Below the pieces are notes generated by a model. That model was given only the letters and a program-made list of their open reading frames with translations, had not been told where the DNA came from and made no database searches. From Salinimicrobium sediminis (GTDB taxonomy: Bacteria > Bacteroidota > Bacteroidia > Flavobacteriales > Flavobacteriaceae), in assembly GCF_900215295.1 (NCBI RefSeq), contig NZ_OCMF01000001.1, positions 1,488,001 through 1,552,000 of the forward strand: a DNA stretch of 64,000 nt, read 5' to 3'. Shown here in pieces: positions 51,301 to 60,157 of the stretch. The position numbers and the translations under genes are program-made. Positions within the stretch are counted from its first letter, which is position 1, and each line of letters opens with the position of its first letter.

Positions 51301-51888
51301 CCCGGCAAGGATGTCCATCGTGAATAGAGCGATCATAAAAAGCAAGGCTGCTCCAAGAAAGGCGGCCATAGATTTTCTTGTGGCCAGGCTAAGCGCAAAA
51401 AGAAAGCTGCTGGTTATTAAAGTATTCGGAATTGCAAAATAGAGAATTGCAGAGGTGTAGGAAGTGAAATAATTAGGCCCAAAATACTCGTGTAAAGCAG
51501 GAATGAGCGACGTCAGGAAGAGAGATAAAATAATTACCAGCAAAACCATAAAGTTAATGCTGAGCAGCGCCAGGAATCTTCCACCCAGGTAATTGATCTT
51601 TCCCAGCGAAGTGGTGAACAGAAGGGGTTCCATTCCTGCCTGCCGGTCCCTAACAGCTGCATTTCCACAAAGTGCAGCTGTTAACAGCAGGCCGAACATG
51701 CTGCTTACCGCTGTGACCAAAGAAACAATGACAGGAGAGTTCAGAAAATAACCGCCCTCTTTGACACTGTCGATCAGCGAAACAGTCGCCAGGCCACTAA
51801 AGCCCAGGACTACCACAATAAAGATCCAGGTCGCGGGGCGGCTTAGCTGATACTTTAATTCGAATTGAAAAATTTCCCTGAACCTCAT
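48331..51888 (-). CDS. ABC-2-type permease fused to M1-family peptidase domain
   Basis: The 1185-residue protein begins with two ABC-2-like membrane blocks (about residues 1-560), including SLATRKSMAAFLGAALLFMI and the soluble loop LIWKERDSRLNEINDAAPVK. A C-terminal M1 aminopeptidase domain (about 640-1170) carries the zinc motif HEVAHQWWGNE (near residue 931) and the downstream Glu in PILTESLAWYSS. This fusion is a known Bacteroidota family. The gene overlaps the ATPase by 4 bases. It is probably an export or signalling ABC unit in which the peptidase faces the periplasm. The substrate is unknown. Confidence 0.9.
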   Translation of the reverse strand: MRFREIFQFELKYQLSRPATWIFIVVVLGFSGLATVSLIDSVKEGGYFLNSPVIVSLVTAVSSMFGLLLTAALCGNAAVRDRQAGMEPLLFTTSLGKINYLGGRFLALLSINFMVLLVIILSLFLTSLIPALHEYFGPNYFTSYTSAILYFAIPNTLITSSFLFALSLATRKSMAAFLGAALLFMIALFTMDILAGEIGKWALAKKLDLSGLTILKELRKVQTPLELKSGFVAADKFLFLNRLFWLAGSFVLLAWAYFSFSFKLQTGSKRKSRTNNPGTSEIPKKIWSNGVAAPLVQRSFDLRTKIRQVTYLSLSSFRSMFKGMVWLIYPAIAVLSIIASKEVLEGQLGVPMIPTTYVVIGFLKAMGTGLVFALLITYYAGDLIWKERDSRLNEINDAAPVKDSVLFLSKFFGLAILLFFLQLLVMCTGFIVQYLLDSPSVDLMLYLKVLFGLRFFDLLLFTAVAFLVHVLVNQKYVGHLVLFIMFFYMYFPGLMNLHHNLLIYGAAPEWFYSEISGFASSIGPWLWFKFYWAVWAILLALVSRLFWVRGKESKFSRRYNQAKENFSGTPAKVGLPALLVVFLVGGYVFYNTNVLNDYNSVTEKTERKVLYENKYGNFKNALQPILSEVKLQVELYPEEQAAEIKGTYKLVNKTSEAIDTLHISTTSDVDPEKMKFSEETSAVIIDNDLGHRIYRLKKPLLPGDSLQLEFLARLDQKGFSNYGRNQEVVANGTYIGYHLLPAIGYKEGREISDKAQREKFGLPLQSRVPSLYDRTRTMDISGAEKIHFEAVLGTSSEQTAITAGTLKRSWKEDDRNYFDYATDVPITHNYEIFSAEYKLHESSWNDVDIQIFYHPGHTRNLERMLHGVQASLEYFSENFSPYPHSQIRLVEFPGSGVGLNGNPVTMSYTEGFSFFAPEKDHRKLDFPFAVTGHEVAHQWWGNELRPAYIEGAPILTESLAWYSSWMLVKNTFGKEHLETLLHVMRMEYESPRSPADVPLLRATDKFNAYRKGPFALYTVQEYIGEEKVNLALKRLLERFESREPPLPTTLDLYAELQQVTPDSLQYLLHDLFAQNTFWEMEAKESVVTPSKNGKWEVTFNFEIKKIAVDEKGVVTELPVADYIDLAVYANSPEGDLGELLYLKRHRITSGENSVTIQVNKEPDLVGIDPNHLLIDREPLNNFKKL

Positions 51889-52811
51889 GACAGTACCTCC
51901 CTTTCTTTTTGTTGCGCTACTTTTCCGAGAAAACCTGACATAGTACTGAAATAAACATCTTCCAGATCGGGTTGTACAGGATGGAATTCGGGAGCCGGCT
52001 TCTCTTCAGAATAAAAATGCACCACCGTTTGCCCCGCAAGAAGCTTTGTAGAAATCACCTGATAATTTCTTTCAAGGGCGGCTAATTCAGTTTTGGCTGA
52101 AATTTTCCTCCAGATCTTTCCTTCCAGGTCCTTAACTGATGCTATGGGTTCTGCCTCAAGAAGAATTTCCCCTTTATTGATGATGGCCATGCGGGTGCAT
52201 AGTTCAGAAACATCTTCTACAATATGAGTAGAAAGGATAACTGCGCTGTTCTCCCCCAATTCACTTAAAAGGTTCAGGAAACGGACTCTTTCCGCAGGAT
52301 CGAGTCCGGCAGTTGGTTCATCTACGATCATCAGCTTTGGATTTCCAATTAGTGCTACTGCCACTCCAAAGCGCTGTTTCATTCCGCCGGAATAGCCGCC
52401 GAGTTTCTGCTTCCGTACATCCCAGAGATTGGTTTGCTTCAGCAGAGCTTCAGTAACATCTTTCCTTTCGGACTTGTTGGTGATTCCCTTCAAAACCGCA
52501 AAATGATCAAGAAGTTTTTCCGCAGAAATGCCTTTATAGACTCCGAATTCCTGCGGCAGATATCCAAGGGTTTTTCGAAGCTCTTCCTTTTGCTTCACCA
52601 CGTCCATACCGTCGAATAGAATTTCACCTTCATCGGGATCCTGCAGGGTCGCAAGAATTCTCATTAAGGTAGATTTCCCCGCCCCGTTGGGCCCCAGAAG
52701 TCCGTACATCCCCGGGGGAATTGTGAGAGAAACATCCTTTAGCGCCTGCACGCCATTGGGGTAAGATTTCGAGACATTCCTGATCTGTAAGATTGCTTCC
52801 TGATTTGTCAT
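51885..52811 (-). CDS. ABC transporter ATP-binding protein
   Basis: The 308-residue ATPase has Walker A GPNGAGKST, the signature LGGYSGGMKQRFG, Walker B KLMIVDEPTAGLDP and the switch His in LSTHIVEDVSELC. The C-terminal extension (VQPDLEDVYFSTMSGF) is that of drug/lipid-type ABC-2 ATPases. It energises the permease-peptidase encoded immediately downstream. Divergently placed serine hydrolase, LytS-type kinase and LytTR regulator genes may form a functional unit with it. Confidence 0.95.
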   Translation of the reverse strand: MTNQEAILQIRNVSKSYPNGVQALKDVSLTIPPGMYGLLGPNGAGKSTLMRILATLQDPDEGEILFDGMDVVKQKEELRKTLGYLPQEFGVYKGISAEKLLDHFAVLKGITNKSERKDVTEALLKQTNLWDVRKQKLGGYSGGMKQRFGVAVALIGNPKLMIVDEPTAGLDPAERVRFLNLLSELGENSAVILSTHIVEDVSELCTRMAIINKGEILLEAEPIASVKDLEGKIWRKISAKTELAALERNYQVISTKLLAGQTVVHFYSEEKPAPEFHPVQPDLEDVYFSTMSGFLGKVAQQKEREVLS

Positions 52812-53132
52812 TTTTAGAGATTATGATTGATTAAACAACATTAAAACATCTTCTTCCGGAAGAAAATAAATTGTGACGGAAGCAGGTATTTATGTGACGG
52901 CTTTCCGTTCGCATACCAATTGCTGACCTAAATATTAAGATTGACAATCAGGCACTTATGGCTACCCTTATTTTATTTAAGACGCCTTACATCAGGAATT
53001 GTAACAGATGAAGGTCCGCTACTCCTTTTACTTACCTGCCTTTCCATTGGTCACATCTTTTAATGCATCTGTCACATAAACTTCCTTTTTAGATGGGTCT
53101 GCCATAGACTTGTAGGTGTAAAAAACAACTGT
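52812..53132. other. Divergent promoter region
   Basis: No gene was found in 321 bases between the ABC operon and the serine hydrolase. The sequence TTCTTCCGGAAGAA at 52852-52865 is a perfect 14-bp palindrome and could be an operator. No TAnnTTTG box at good spacing is evident for the rightward gene. Confidence 0.4.
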
Positions 53133-54566
53133 ATGAAACCTATCTATTTATTGTTTGTGGGGTTTTTTGTGTACAATCCCGCACTGGCTTTTCAGTCTGA
53201 GATCATTGATAACAAACCCGGTGATCCTTTTAATTTTGAGAGGGTTGAACAGGTTTCGGACTCTCTTGCACATTTACTTATTAAGGACAACCTGATAACC
53301 GGGATGAGCATAGCCATAGCCGAGGCGGGCAAGGTGGTACTTTCTAAAGGCTATGGCCTCGCCAATGTTGAGCACAAGGTCCAGGCCACTCCGGAAACCG
53401 TGTACAGAGTCGCCTCAATAACAAAGCAGTTCACGGCAGCAGTTATATTAAAACTCATAGAAGAGGGCAAAATGGAAATCAGCGATACGCTGGGAAAATA
53501 TTTTCCTGAATATCCAGCTCATGGTGCCGGAATTACCATTCAACAGCTTCTCAACCAGACTTCGGGAATTGGAAGTAAAAAATATAACACTGAAGTAGAA
53601 AAAATTGCAGCCGGAAGGAAAGCGTTTTATGAACTTTCTGAAGAGGAAATAATTGAGATGTTTGCCAATGCACCACTGGACTTTGAACCCGGCGAGCAAT
53701 TCGCATACAGGAACCAGAATTATATTCTCCTGGGTATGATCATAGAAAAAGTCAGTGGATTGCCTTACGGGCAGTATTTGGAGGAAAAATTTCTGAAGCC
53801 ACTGGGGCTTGAACAGACCGGGTACTGTGATGAAAGTCGAATTATAGGGAGCAGGGCACAGGGCTATATCTCTGCCAAGGGCGAAATCTTCAATGCACCT
53901 TATATCAATATGAAGAATCCCGGCGGAGCCGGGGGCTTATGTTCCACAGTGTTGGATCTCGTTCGCTGGAATCATCTTCTTTATTCGGGACAGGTAGTAA
54001 GCCGGGAGTCTTTAGATCAAATGACTGCTTCAGGAATTTTGGAAGACGGTCGCCCCACTGAATATGGATTTGGTTTGAAACTGGGTAAGCTCGGAGATCA
54101 CCGGAAAATATACCATGGCGGCTCTATCCAGGGCTTCAATTCCAACCTCGAGTTCTATCCTGAAGAAGATCTCAGTATTGCTGTGATGACCAACACAGGA
54201 TCAGGCCAGGATGAGAAAATATCTGAAGCTTTGGCAAGGGCCGCATTTGGCCTGGAAATTAAAAACAGCGAGCTGTCGGCGGCCGAAAGACAAAAGTATG
54301 AAGGAAGTTACATGGTCAAAATTCCCGAAAAGACAATTGAGATCCGCTTCTTCTCAAAGGATGACCAACTACAGGTTGACCTCGCCGGTCAGGGTATTTC
54401 CCCGCTGTTGTTCCAGGGGAACAGTAGGTTTGTGGCGGAATTAGACAAGAATTTAGTTTTTACATTTTTGGAAGAGGATCAAGGATTCCCTGAACTTACA
54501 GTTGAAATGCAGGGAAAAACATTTTCCGGCACCCGAAAAGATCTTACTTCCATAGAAGATAATTAA
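53133..54566 (+). CDS. Secreted serine hydrolase, class C beta-lactamase-like
   Basis: The 477-residue protein has a signal peptide (MKPIYLLFVGFFVYNPALAF). The beta-lactamase/transpeptidase-like domain has ASITKQFTA with the Ser and Lys of SxxK (about 95-98), the YxN-like FAYRNQNYILLG, and HGGSIQGFNS as the third motif. A C-terminal lipocalin-like domain (YEGSYMVKIPEKTIEIRFFS) follows. Bacterial relatives hydrolyse peptides or esters outside the cell. The order hydrolase, LytS-like kinase, LytTR regulator, with an ABC-peptidase divergent, suggests a peptide- or antibiotic-response cluster. Confidence 0.88.
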   Translation: MKPIYLLFVGFFVYNPALAFQSEIIDNKPGDPFNFERVEQVSDSLAHLLIKDNLITGMSIAIAEAGKVVLSKGYGLANVEHKVQATPETVYRVASITKQFTAAVILKLIEEGKMEISDTLGKYFPEYPAHGAGITIQQLLNQTSGIGSKKYNTEVEKIAAGRKAFYELSEEEIIEMFANAPLDFEPGEQFAYRNQNYILLGMIIEKVSGLPYGQYLEEKFLKPLGLEQTGYCDESRIIGSRAQGYISAKGEIFNAPYINMKNPGGAGGLCSTVLDLVRWNHLLYSGQVVSRESLDQMTASGILEDGRPTEYGFGLKLGKLGDHRKIYHGGSIQGFNSNLEFYPEEDLSIAVMTNTGSGQDEKISEALARAAFGLEIKNSELSAAERQKYEGSYMVKIPEKTIEIRFFSKDDQLQVDLAGQGISPLLFQGNSRFVAELDKNLVFTFLEEDQGFPELTVEMQGKTFSGTRKDLTSIEDN

Positions 54567-54660
54567 AGTGCCCGAAATTCGTCACTTTGGGCACTTCATT
54601 CATCACATTTACTATTTTTTCGCAGCTAATTATGTTAATCTTGTTCTATAAATATTGATA

Positions 54661-56070
54661 ATGAATATTCTTAATGCATTTGATTTGAAAAGGGAGTACA
54701 GCCTCACAGAAAAGGTGGAGTTCGGTCTTGCGACCCTCTTATTCTTTCTGGGATTTACAGTAATTATTGCTGAAGGTCCAATTCCGTATGCTGCTCTTTG
54801 GGGAGTGGATTATCTCTACTTTATTCTTGTCCTTTGTTTTTTTTACTTGTCATTTCTACTGCTGAATTTTGTAGTTGTTCCCACCATAGGAAAGCGCGAA
54901 GCCTTATTGCGGAACATGGTCGCCATAGTAGCAATCTTTGGAATTTCCTTTGCTCTTTCCCCGCACCTCGATGATAATGTTCTTATTACTGTCCTGGTAG
55001 TGTATTTTTTTATAAAATTCAGTGTCATTTTTCTATGGAGAAGATTCAGGGCCTTTAGAGAGGAAAAAGGCAGCTTTTCTACAGGGATCTTACTTGCTGT
55101 TATCTTCTATCTCCTCCTCATGTTTTCAATGTTCTTAGGGGAGGCGCACCCCGGAGCAATAGCAGTTCCGGGCATTCTTGTCCCCTATAGCATTGGATTT
55201 TATGTTTTTTCATTTCATAAGCTCTTGCCGGTGGCTGTGCAAAAGAAGCACCCGGTCTGGGATTATGTCTGGAAGACTTTTCTCGTCCTTTTATTTTCGG
55301 GCATTCCACTCGGTTTTCTGATATACCTGTTAACCGGGGATGAAGATTTGCCTCTAATAGTGGCGATGCTTAATTTCCCTGTACAGTTTTTCATCACCGC
55401 TCCAATTAGCTGGCTTGTTTATAAGCGGCATACAAAGGGGAAGGAAGAAGTGGACAAACTCCAGAAGGAACTGGGACAATCTACGGCAAAATTTGACTTT
55501 TTGAGATCTCAGATCAATCCGCACTTTCTGTTCAATGCTTTAAATACTCTTTATGGCACGGCAATCCAGGAGAATGCAGATCGCACAGGGGAGGGCATTC
55601 AGAAATTGGGAGATATGATGCGGTTCATGCTGCATGAGAATATGCAGGAAAAAATTTCGCTTGAGCGGGAGATCGAATATCTTGAGAATTACATCAGCCT
55701 GCAACGGCTGCGGACAGATCCGAGTCCCACAGTTACCATTCAGGCGCAAATACAGCAGCAATTTGAATATGCGCAGGTCTCTCCGATGTTATTGATCCCT
55801 TTTGTGGAGAATGCTTTTAAGCACGGGATTAGTTTCAGGGAAGCTTCTCACATCAAGATAGCGTTGGAGAAGAAGGAAAATACGCTATATTTCGATGTGT
55901 ACAACAGCAAACACCCCCGGGTGGAAAACGATCCGGAAAAGGACAAAAGCGGGATTGGACTGACAAATGTGAAACAACGGTTGCAACTGCTGTATCCTAA
56001 AAAGCATGAACTTTTGATAAGGGAAAATTCAAAGGAGTTTTTCGTTCACCTTACACTTCAGTTGAGTTAG
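54661..56070 (+). CDS. LytS/YpdA-type sensor histidine kinase
   Basis: The 469-residue protein has about seven N-terminal membrane helices, then a His_kinase domain with the phospho-His in FLRSQINPHFLFNALNTLYG and an ATPase with PFVENAFKHGI and SGIGLTNVKQRLQLLYP. This is the LytS/YpdA class. It starts at the ATG 54661 and ends immediately before the LytTR gene (no bases between). It likely senses a membrane-linked or extracellular signal and phosphorylates the next protein. Confidence 0.9.
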   Translation: MNILNAFDLKREYSLTEKVEFGLATLLFFLGFTVIIAEGPIPYAALWGVDYLYFILVLCFFYLSFLLLNFVVVPTIGKREALLRNMVAIVAIFGISFALSPHLDDNVLITVLVVYFFIKFSVIFLWRRFRAFREEKGSFSTGILLAVIFYLLLMFSMFLGEAHPGAIAVPGILVPYSIGFYVFSFHKLLPVAVQKKHPVWDYVWKTFLVLLFSGIPLGFLIYLLTGDEDLPLIVAMLNFPVQFFITAPISWLVYKRHTKGKEEVDKLQKELGQSTAKFDFLRSQINPHFLFNALNTLYGTAIQENADRTGEGIQKLGDMMRFMLHENMQEKISLEREIEYLENYISLQRLRTDPSPTVTIQAQIQQQFEYAQVSPMLLIPFVENAFKHGISFREASHIKIALEKKENTLYFDVYNSKHPRVENDPEKDKSGIGLTNVKQRLQLLYPKKHELLIRENSKEFFVHLTLQLS

Positions 56071-56757
56071 ATGAAAGCAATCGCCATAGATGACGAACCT
56101 TTAGCACTGGAGGTGGTAAAATCACATGCTTCAAAAGTACCTTTTTTGGAACTCTCGGCGACGTTCACCGATGCCTTTAAAGCTCTCGAATATCTGCAGA
56201 GGGAAAAGGTGGATCTCATCTTCCTGGATATTAAAATGCCAGATATCTCCGGAATAGATCTCTTCAGCAGCCTGAGTAAAAAACCCCTGGTCATTTTTAC
56301 TACTGCTTATTCTGAACACGCCGTGACCAGCTTTGAACTCGATGCCGTGGATTATCTGCTGAAGCCTTTTTCGCTGACCCGGTTTATTAAAAGCTGTAAT
56401 AAAGCAAATGAATTATTCAATTTCAGAAACTCTGCCGAGCCTTCAGATTTTATTTTTGTTAAAGACGGATATGATCAGCTGAAGATCCACTACGACGACA
56501 TCCTCTATCTGGAAGCCGCAGGGAATTATGTCACTTTTATGCTGAAGGAAAAGAAAGTGCTTACCAGAAGTACATTTCAGGAAGCCCTGAATCTTTTACC
56601 GTCAGAAAAGTTTGTGAGGGTGCATCGGTCATATATTGTCGCAGTGTCGAAAATTGATAAAATTGAGAGGCATCAGGTGACGATTCAGAAGAACACTGTT
56701 CCTGTTAGCGGGGCATATAGGGAAGACCTGAATAAAGCGTTGTCGAAAATAAAGTGA
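56071..56757 (+). CDS. LytTR-type response regulator
   Basis: The 228 residues have a receiver (AIDDEPLALEVV, phospho-Asp in IFLDIKMPDISG, Lys in DYLLKPFS) and a C-terminal LytTR DNA-binding domain (ILYLEAAGNYVTFMLKEKKV, then VRVHRSYIVAVSKIDKIERH). It controls target promoters by binding imperfect direct repeats. It directly follows its kinase and probably regulates the local serine hydrolase and ABC genes. Start chosen at the ATG abutting the kinase stop codon. Confidence 0.93.
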   Translation: MKAIAIDDEPLALEVVKSHASKVPFLELSATFTDAFKALEYLQREKVDLIFLDIKMPDISGIDLFSSLSKKPLVIFTTAYSEHAVTSFELDAVDYLLKPFSLTRFIKSCNKANELFNFRNSAEPSDFIFVKDGYDQLKIHYDDILYLEAAGNYVTFMLKEKKVLTRSTFQEALNLLPSEKFVRVHRSYIVAVSKIDKIERHQVTIQKNTVPVSGAYREDLNKALSKIK

Positions 56758-56849
56758 GAATTCAAGTAATCCCTCCACCCTGTCTTTATTGTACTGCAAT
56801 TCGGTGATTATAGAAATGAAGTCTCCGGAGTGGCCTATATAAAAAGTGG

Positions 56850-56894
56850 AATTGGACGAGTCGTTCGGGCATCAACCAGACAACAATTTGAAAA
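56850..56894 (+). other. Possible relic of a tRNA-Asp 3' end
   Basis: The segment GGACGAGTCGTTCGGGCATC, then AACCAGACAACAATTTG, can be aligned with the 3' end of tRNA-Asp at 44505-44550 (GTTCGAGTC, then TCGTCCAGACC, then CAACATG). The following AAAAAGAAG and CTCC hairpin are also shared. It is heavily degraded. Confidence 0.4.
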
Positions 56895-56895
56895 A

Positions 56896-56926
56896 GAAGA
56901 TCCTCAATGGAGGAGCTTTTTTTTAT
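56896..56926 (+). terminator. Hairpin terminator
   Basis: TCCTC and GAGGA around AATG are followed by a run of T. It resembles the terminator behind tRNA-Asp (44554) and terminates the LytTR gene transcript. Confidence 0.6.
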
Positions 56927-56942
56927 GGAGCAAAAAGGTTAT

Positions 56943-56964
56943 CAATACCCATATATAGGTATTG
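56943..56964 (+). promoter_or_regulatory. AATACC-N8-GGTATT palindrome, site 3
   Basis: CAATACC-CATATATA-GGTATTG is the best inverted repeat of the set. Twenty bases after its end lies TATCTTTC (56985-56992), a near -7 box, and the ATG of the serine hydrolase gene is 18 bases further. Confidence 0.6.
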
Positions 56965-57009
56965 TCTTAGTTTTTATTTAAAAATATCTTTCCTGAAAAT
57001 TTAAAGTAT

Positions 57010-58107
57010 ATGAAGAGCTGTTTTTACCTTCTTCTTTTTGTTTTGTTGTTGGCCGGATGCGATCCCGCAGATGATAAAATTGAGGAGAACTTAACCGGAT
57101 CGGAAATATTTGAATCCCTTGATGAAAAAATTCAAAAACTTCTGGATGATCATAATGTAAGTGGAGCACAGCTCGCAATAGTAAGGGATGAAAAACTTGT
57201 TTATTCCCAGTCTTATGGATTTGCGAATCTTGAGGAATCTATTCCGGTTACTTCACAATCCCGGTTTCGAATAGCCAGTATTTCCAAGCCTATAACTGCA
57301 GTAGCAATATTAAAACTTAAAGAACAAGGTTTGCTTGATCTGGATGATCCTGTTTTTGGTGTAGGTGCAATTCTTGGAACTACCTATGGAAATAAACCTT
57401 ATGGAGAGGATATAAAGAAGATTACAGTAAAGCATCTTCTGGAGCATAGATCGGGGTGGACCAATACCCCTAATGATCCTATGTTCGCAAATTTGAATTT
57501 TACTCATGCGCAGCTTATTGGAGATGTACTGGATAACCGGTCTCTCACAAATGCACCCGGAAGTACAGAGTTTTATTCAAATTTTGGATACAACGTGCTG
57601 GGACGGGTTATTGAAGCTATCACCAACAAACCATACAGCACTTATGTAAAACAGGAAATCCTTACGCCGGCAGGAATAACAAATATGGAGATTGGAGGTA
57701 ATACTTATTCAGAAAGGCTTATGAATGAAGTAAAATATTACACCCAGGAGAATTTTGATCCATACAAAATGAATGTTTCCCGGATGGATTCACACGGAGG
57801 TTGGATAGCTTCTGCTGAAGACCTGGTAAAATTGCTTGTAAGAATAGATCGCAAATCATCCAAACCCGATATATTAAGTAATTCCTCCCTTCAGGAATTA
57901 TATTTTGGATATCAATACTGGTATTTCTTTGGATCCTTACCGGGCACATCAACAGTACTATCAAGAGTGAATGACCGTACCGGGTACGCACTACTTTTGA
58001 ATTCAAGAACTCTTCCTCCCAACGGAATTTTAGAGGAAATGAACAGCATTGTACGAAATGAACTTATCTCGATCCCTAATTGGCCGAATCAGGATCTTTT
58101 TAAGTAG
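57010..58107 (+). CDS. Serine hydrolase lipoprotein, beta-lactamase-related
   Basis: The 365-residue protein has a lipoprotein signal (MKSCFYLLLFVLLLAGCDPA, Cys 17). Catalytic motifs are FRIASISKPITA (Ser-x-x-Lys) and FYSNFGYNVLG (Tyr-x-Asn); a third motif is not obvious, and HGGWIASAEDL may fill the role. It is shorter than the hydrolase at 53133 and lacks the C-terminal lipocalin-like part. It is anchored in a membrane facing the periplasm or outside. Its promoter has regulon site 3. Confidence 0.85.
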   Translation: MKSCFYLLLFVLLLAGCDPADDKIEENLTGSEIFESLDEKIQKLLDDHNVSGAQLAIVRDEKLVYSQSYGFANLEESIPVTSQSRFRIASISKPITAVAILKLKEQGLLDLDDPVFGVGAILGTTYGNKPYGEDIKKITVKHLLEHRSGWTNTPNDPMFANLNFTHAQLIGDVLDNRSLTNAPGSTEFYSNFGYNVLGRVIEAITNKPYSTYVKQEILTPAGITNMEIGGNTYSERLMNEVKYYTQENFDPYKMNVSRMDSHGGWIASAEDLVKLLVRIDRKSSKPDILSNSSLQELYFGYQYWYFFGSLPGTSTVLSRVNDRTGYALLLNSRTLPPNGILEEMNSIVRNELISIPNWPNQDLFK

Positions 58108-58279
58108 GACTGTGATGCGATATTATATCAAGACTACCATTTTTATTTAGGTTTAGAATTTCCGAAAAATAAATTAGCCTCTAAAACCTATCTAACAATA
58201 GTCCCCTTTCTTTTAACGGAAAGGGGACTTTCTTCTTTACCCAAAAAAATTAGCCCAATAGATAAATTCCCTATAAATA

Positions 58280-59554
58280 TTAAGGAAAGCTGAGAATGGT
58301 AGTGGTGCCGGTTCCAATTTCCGACTTGATTTCGAGACCTCCTTTTAGTTGTTTCGTCAGGGAATGCATGAGAGACATTCCCGATCTCCTTTTATTTTTA
58401 TAAAGATCGAAACCGTTTCCATTATCTCTGATCTTAAGAATGTATTTATCAGAATAACTAAAGAAGATCTCCAGTCTTGGCTGATCAGTGTTTATGAAGC
58501 CGTGCTTAAAACTATTGGTTATAATTTCGTTGCAGATCAATCCAAGCGAAATAATTTTTTCCACAGGTAATTCCAGGGGCTCAATGTTGTAATCAATAAT
58601 TTCCTTACCATCCTTAGTCTCATTGCTCCCATTATAAAGAGAAAGTATACTTTCACAGAGCTCCTGAATATATTCAGGTATATATATGCTTATCCTCTGG
58701 TTAGGACCGTATAGCTTTTGATGCACAAGAATAATAGAAATAAGACGATTCTTGGTTTCTTCAACCTGGGAATGTTTTTCTCTATTTTCTTCATCCAGGA
58801 TCTGCATGTCCAGAAGGCTAATGACCAATTGCAGGTTATTCTTTACCCGATGACTTAATTCCTGCAGGAGGGTTTCAATATACAGGTTTCTCTCTTTGAT
58901 CTGGGACAAAGAATTTTCCAGAGCTTCATGCTTCTCTTTTAATTGTACAGATTGATTTTCTATTTCTAAACTTTTCTTAATGATCTCCTGCCGGTCTTTG
59001 GACATCCTGTTCCTAAAATAGATCGTGACATAAGTTGTAAGACCCATGGAATAGAACATGGTGGTCATATGATCAACGGCCGCCTCTCCATTGGAATTAT
59101 AAGGGGTGATCCAGTGTGGGAAAAAATATTGCAGGAGGAAAAGGGAAAAAAGAAATAAATAAAGACTTCCGGCTATATGTTTTTGATATTTCTTTGGGGT
59201 GACCAGGATGAAAACGTTGAGTAAAACAAGAACCAGGTAAGGAACTGTACCGCTAAACCCACTGTTATAAAAATACATGATTCCAAGGATCAGAAATATC
59301 GCACTTAAATAATAAACAATGAAGATGCTGGAGAACCTGAACTTATATCTGGAGAGATAAAATAAGTAGAATGCCACTAAACTCCCTATGAAACTTAATC
59401 CTACGACTATGAGGTTTAGACCGATTAAATAGTTTAGCAGAGTTCCTACAAGAGCAAAAACCCCAATTGAAAATGCTGAAATATTAAAGATCTTTTCTTC
59501 AATTTCGAGTTCAGGACTCCCTCCAAGATTTCGAAAAAAACCTGCCAGATTCAT
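58280..59554 (-). CDS. Membrane histidine kinase, HisKA_2 type
   Basis: The 424 residues include about six N-terminal membrane helices (residues 25-190), a coiled coil, the phospho-His segment LLQELSHRVKNNLQLVISLL (HisKA_2, as in PdtaS/HWE-type kinases) and an ATPase domain with GLICNEIITNSFKHGF, RDNGNGF and SGMSLMHSL. It is 9 bases downstream of its response regulator. It senses an unknown membrane or extracellular cue. The pair is preceded by regulon site 2, which suggests autoregulation. Confidence 0.88.
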   Translation of the reverse strand: MNLAGFFRNLGGSPELEIEEKIFNISAFSIGVFALVGTLLNYLIGLNLIVVGLSFIGSLVAFYLFYLSRYKFRFSSIFIVYYLSAIFLILGIMYFYNSGFSGTVPYLVLVLLNVFILVTPKKYQKHIAGSLYLFLFSLFLLQYFFPHWITPYNSNGEAAVDHMTTMFYSMGLTTYVTIYFRNRMSKDRQEIIKKSLEIENQSVQLKEKHEALENSLSQIKERNLYIETLLQELSHRVKNNLQLVISLLDMQILDEENREKHSQVEETKNRLISIILVHQKLYGPNQRISIYIPEYIQELCESILSLYNGSNETKDGKEIIDYNIEPLELPVEKIISLGLICNEIITNSFKHGFINTDQPRLEIFFSYSDKYILKIRDNGNGFDLYKNKRRSGMSLMHSLTKQLKGGLEIKSEIGTGTTTILSFP

Positions 59555-59563
59555 CGATCTGTT

Positions 59564-60157
59564 TTAATCATTTTTTATCCATTTTAGTCTCGAGGAGAGT
59601 GCAATGAGTTCATAGGTTGAATTTACCTTATACTTCCTGAGCATATTTTTTCTTTGAGTTTTAATAGTGTGCTCACTTAAAAAAAGGAAATTACCTATGT
59701 CTCTGCTATTGAAGCCTTTTATGAGGAGTTCAATTATTTGAAGCTCCCGGGCACTGGGCTTCACTATACTATCTTCCAACCTGTTTTTTTCAACTTTGTT
59801 CAATGCTATTGAAAAAGCCACAAGCAACTGTCTTTCAAGAAAGGGTTTGATAAGATATGTCACGGGTTCTGTTTCCAGGGCTGCATCCAGGTAATTCTTG
59901 TCACTGTACGCAGTTACGTAGATTACGGGAACATACCGTTCCTGCTGAATTTTTTTGACAACACAAGTACCGTCATGACTATTGTTCAAATGGATGTCAC
60001 TTATGATTAAATCAACCGGCTCTTTTTTAAAGATTAAAAGCGCATCCTCCTCGTTATCTACTATGGTAATATCACAGTCGGTATGCTTTTGAAGAATATA
60101 GCTGATATTCTCTGCGACGAGAATCTCATCCTCAATAATTAAAATGTTGATTTTCAT
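59564..60157 (-). CDS. Response regulator, receiver plus LuxR HTH
   Basis: The 197-residue protein has a receiver domain (LIIEDEILVAENISYI, phospho-Asp in LIISDIHLNNSHDG, Lys in TYLIKPF). It also has a LuxR-type HTH (PSARELQIIELLIKGFNSRD, then IGNFLFLSEHTIKTQRKNML). It is the natural partner of the kinase at 58280. Two AATACC-N8-GGTATT palindromes lie in the 399-base region upstream, one towards this gene and one towards a 43-aa peptide gene. This protein is therefore the best candidate reader of the motif. Confidence 0.9.
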   Translation of the reverse strand: MKINILIIEDEILVAENISYILQKHTDCDITIVDNEEDALLIFKKEPVDLIISDIHLNNSHDGTCVVKKIQQERYVPVIYVTAYSDKNYLDAALETEPVTYLIKPFLERQLLVAFSIALNKVEKNRLEDSIVKPSARELQIIELLIKGFNSRDIGNFLFLSEHTIKTQRKNMLRKYKVNSTYELIALSSRLKWIKND

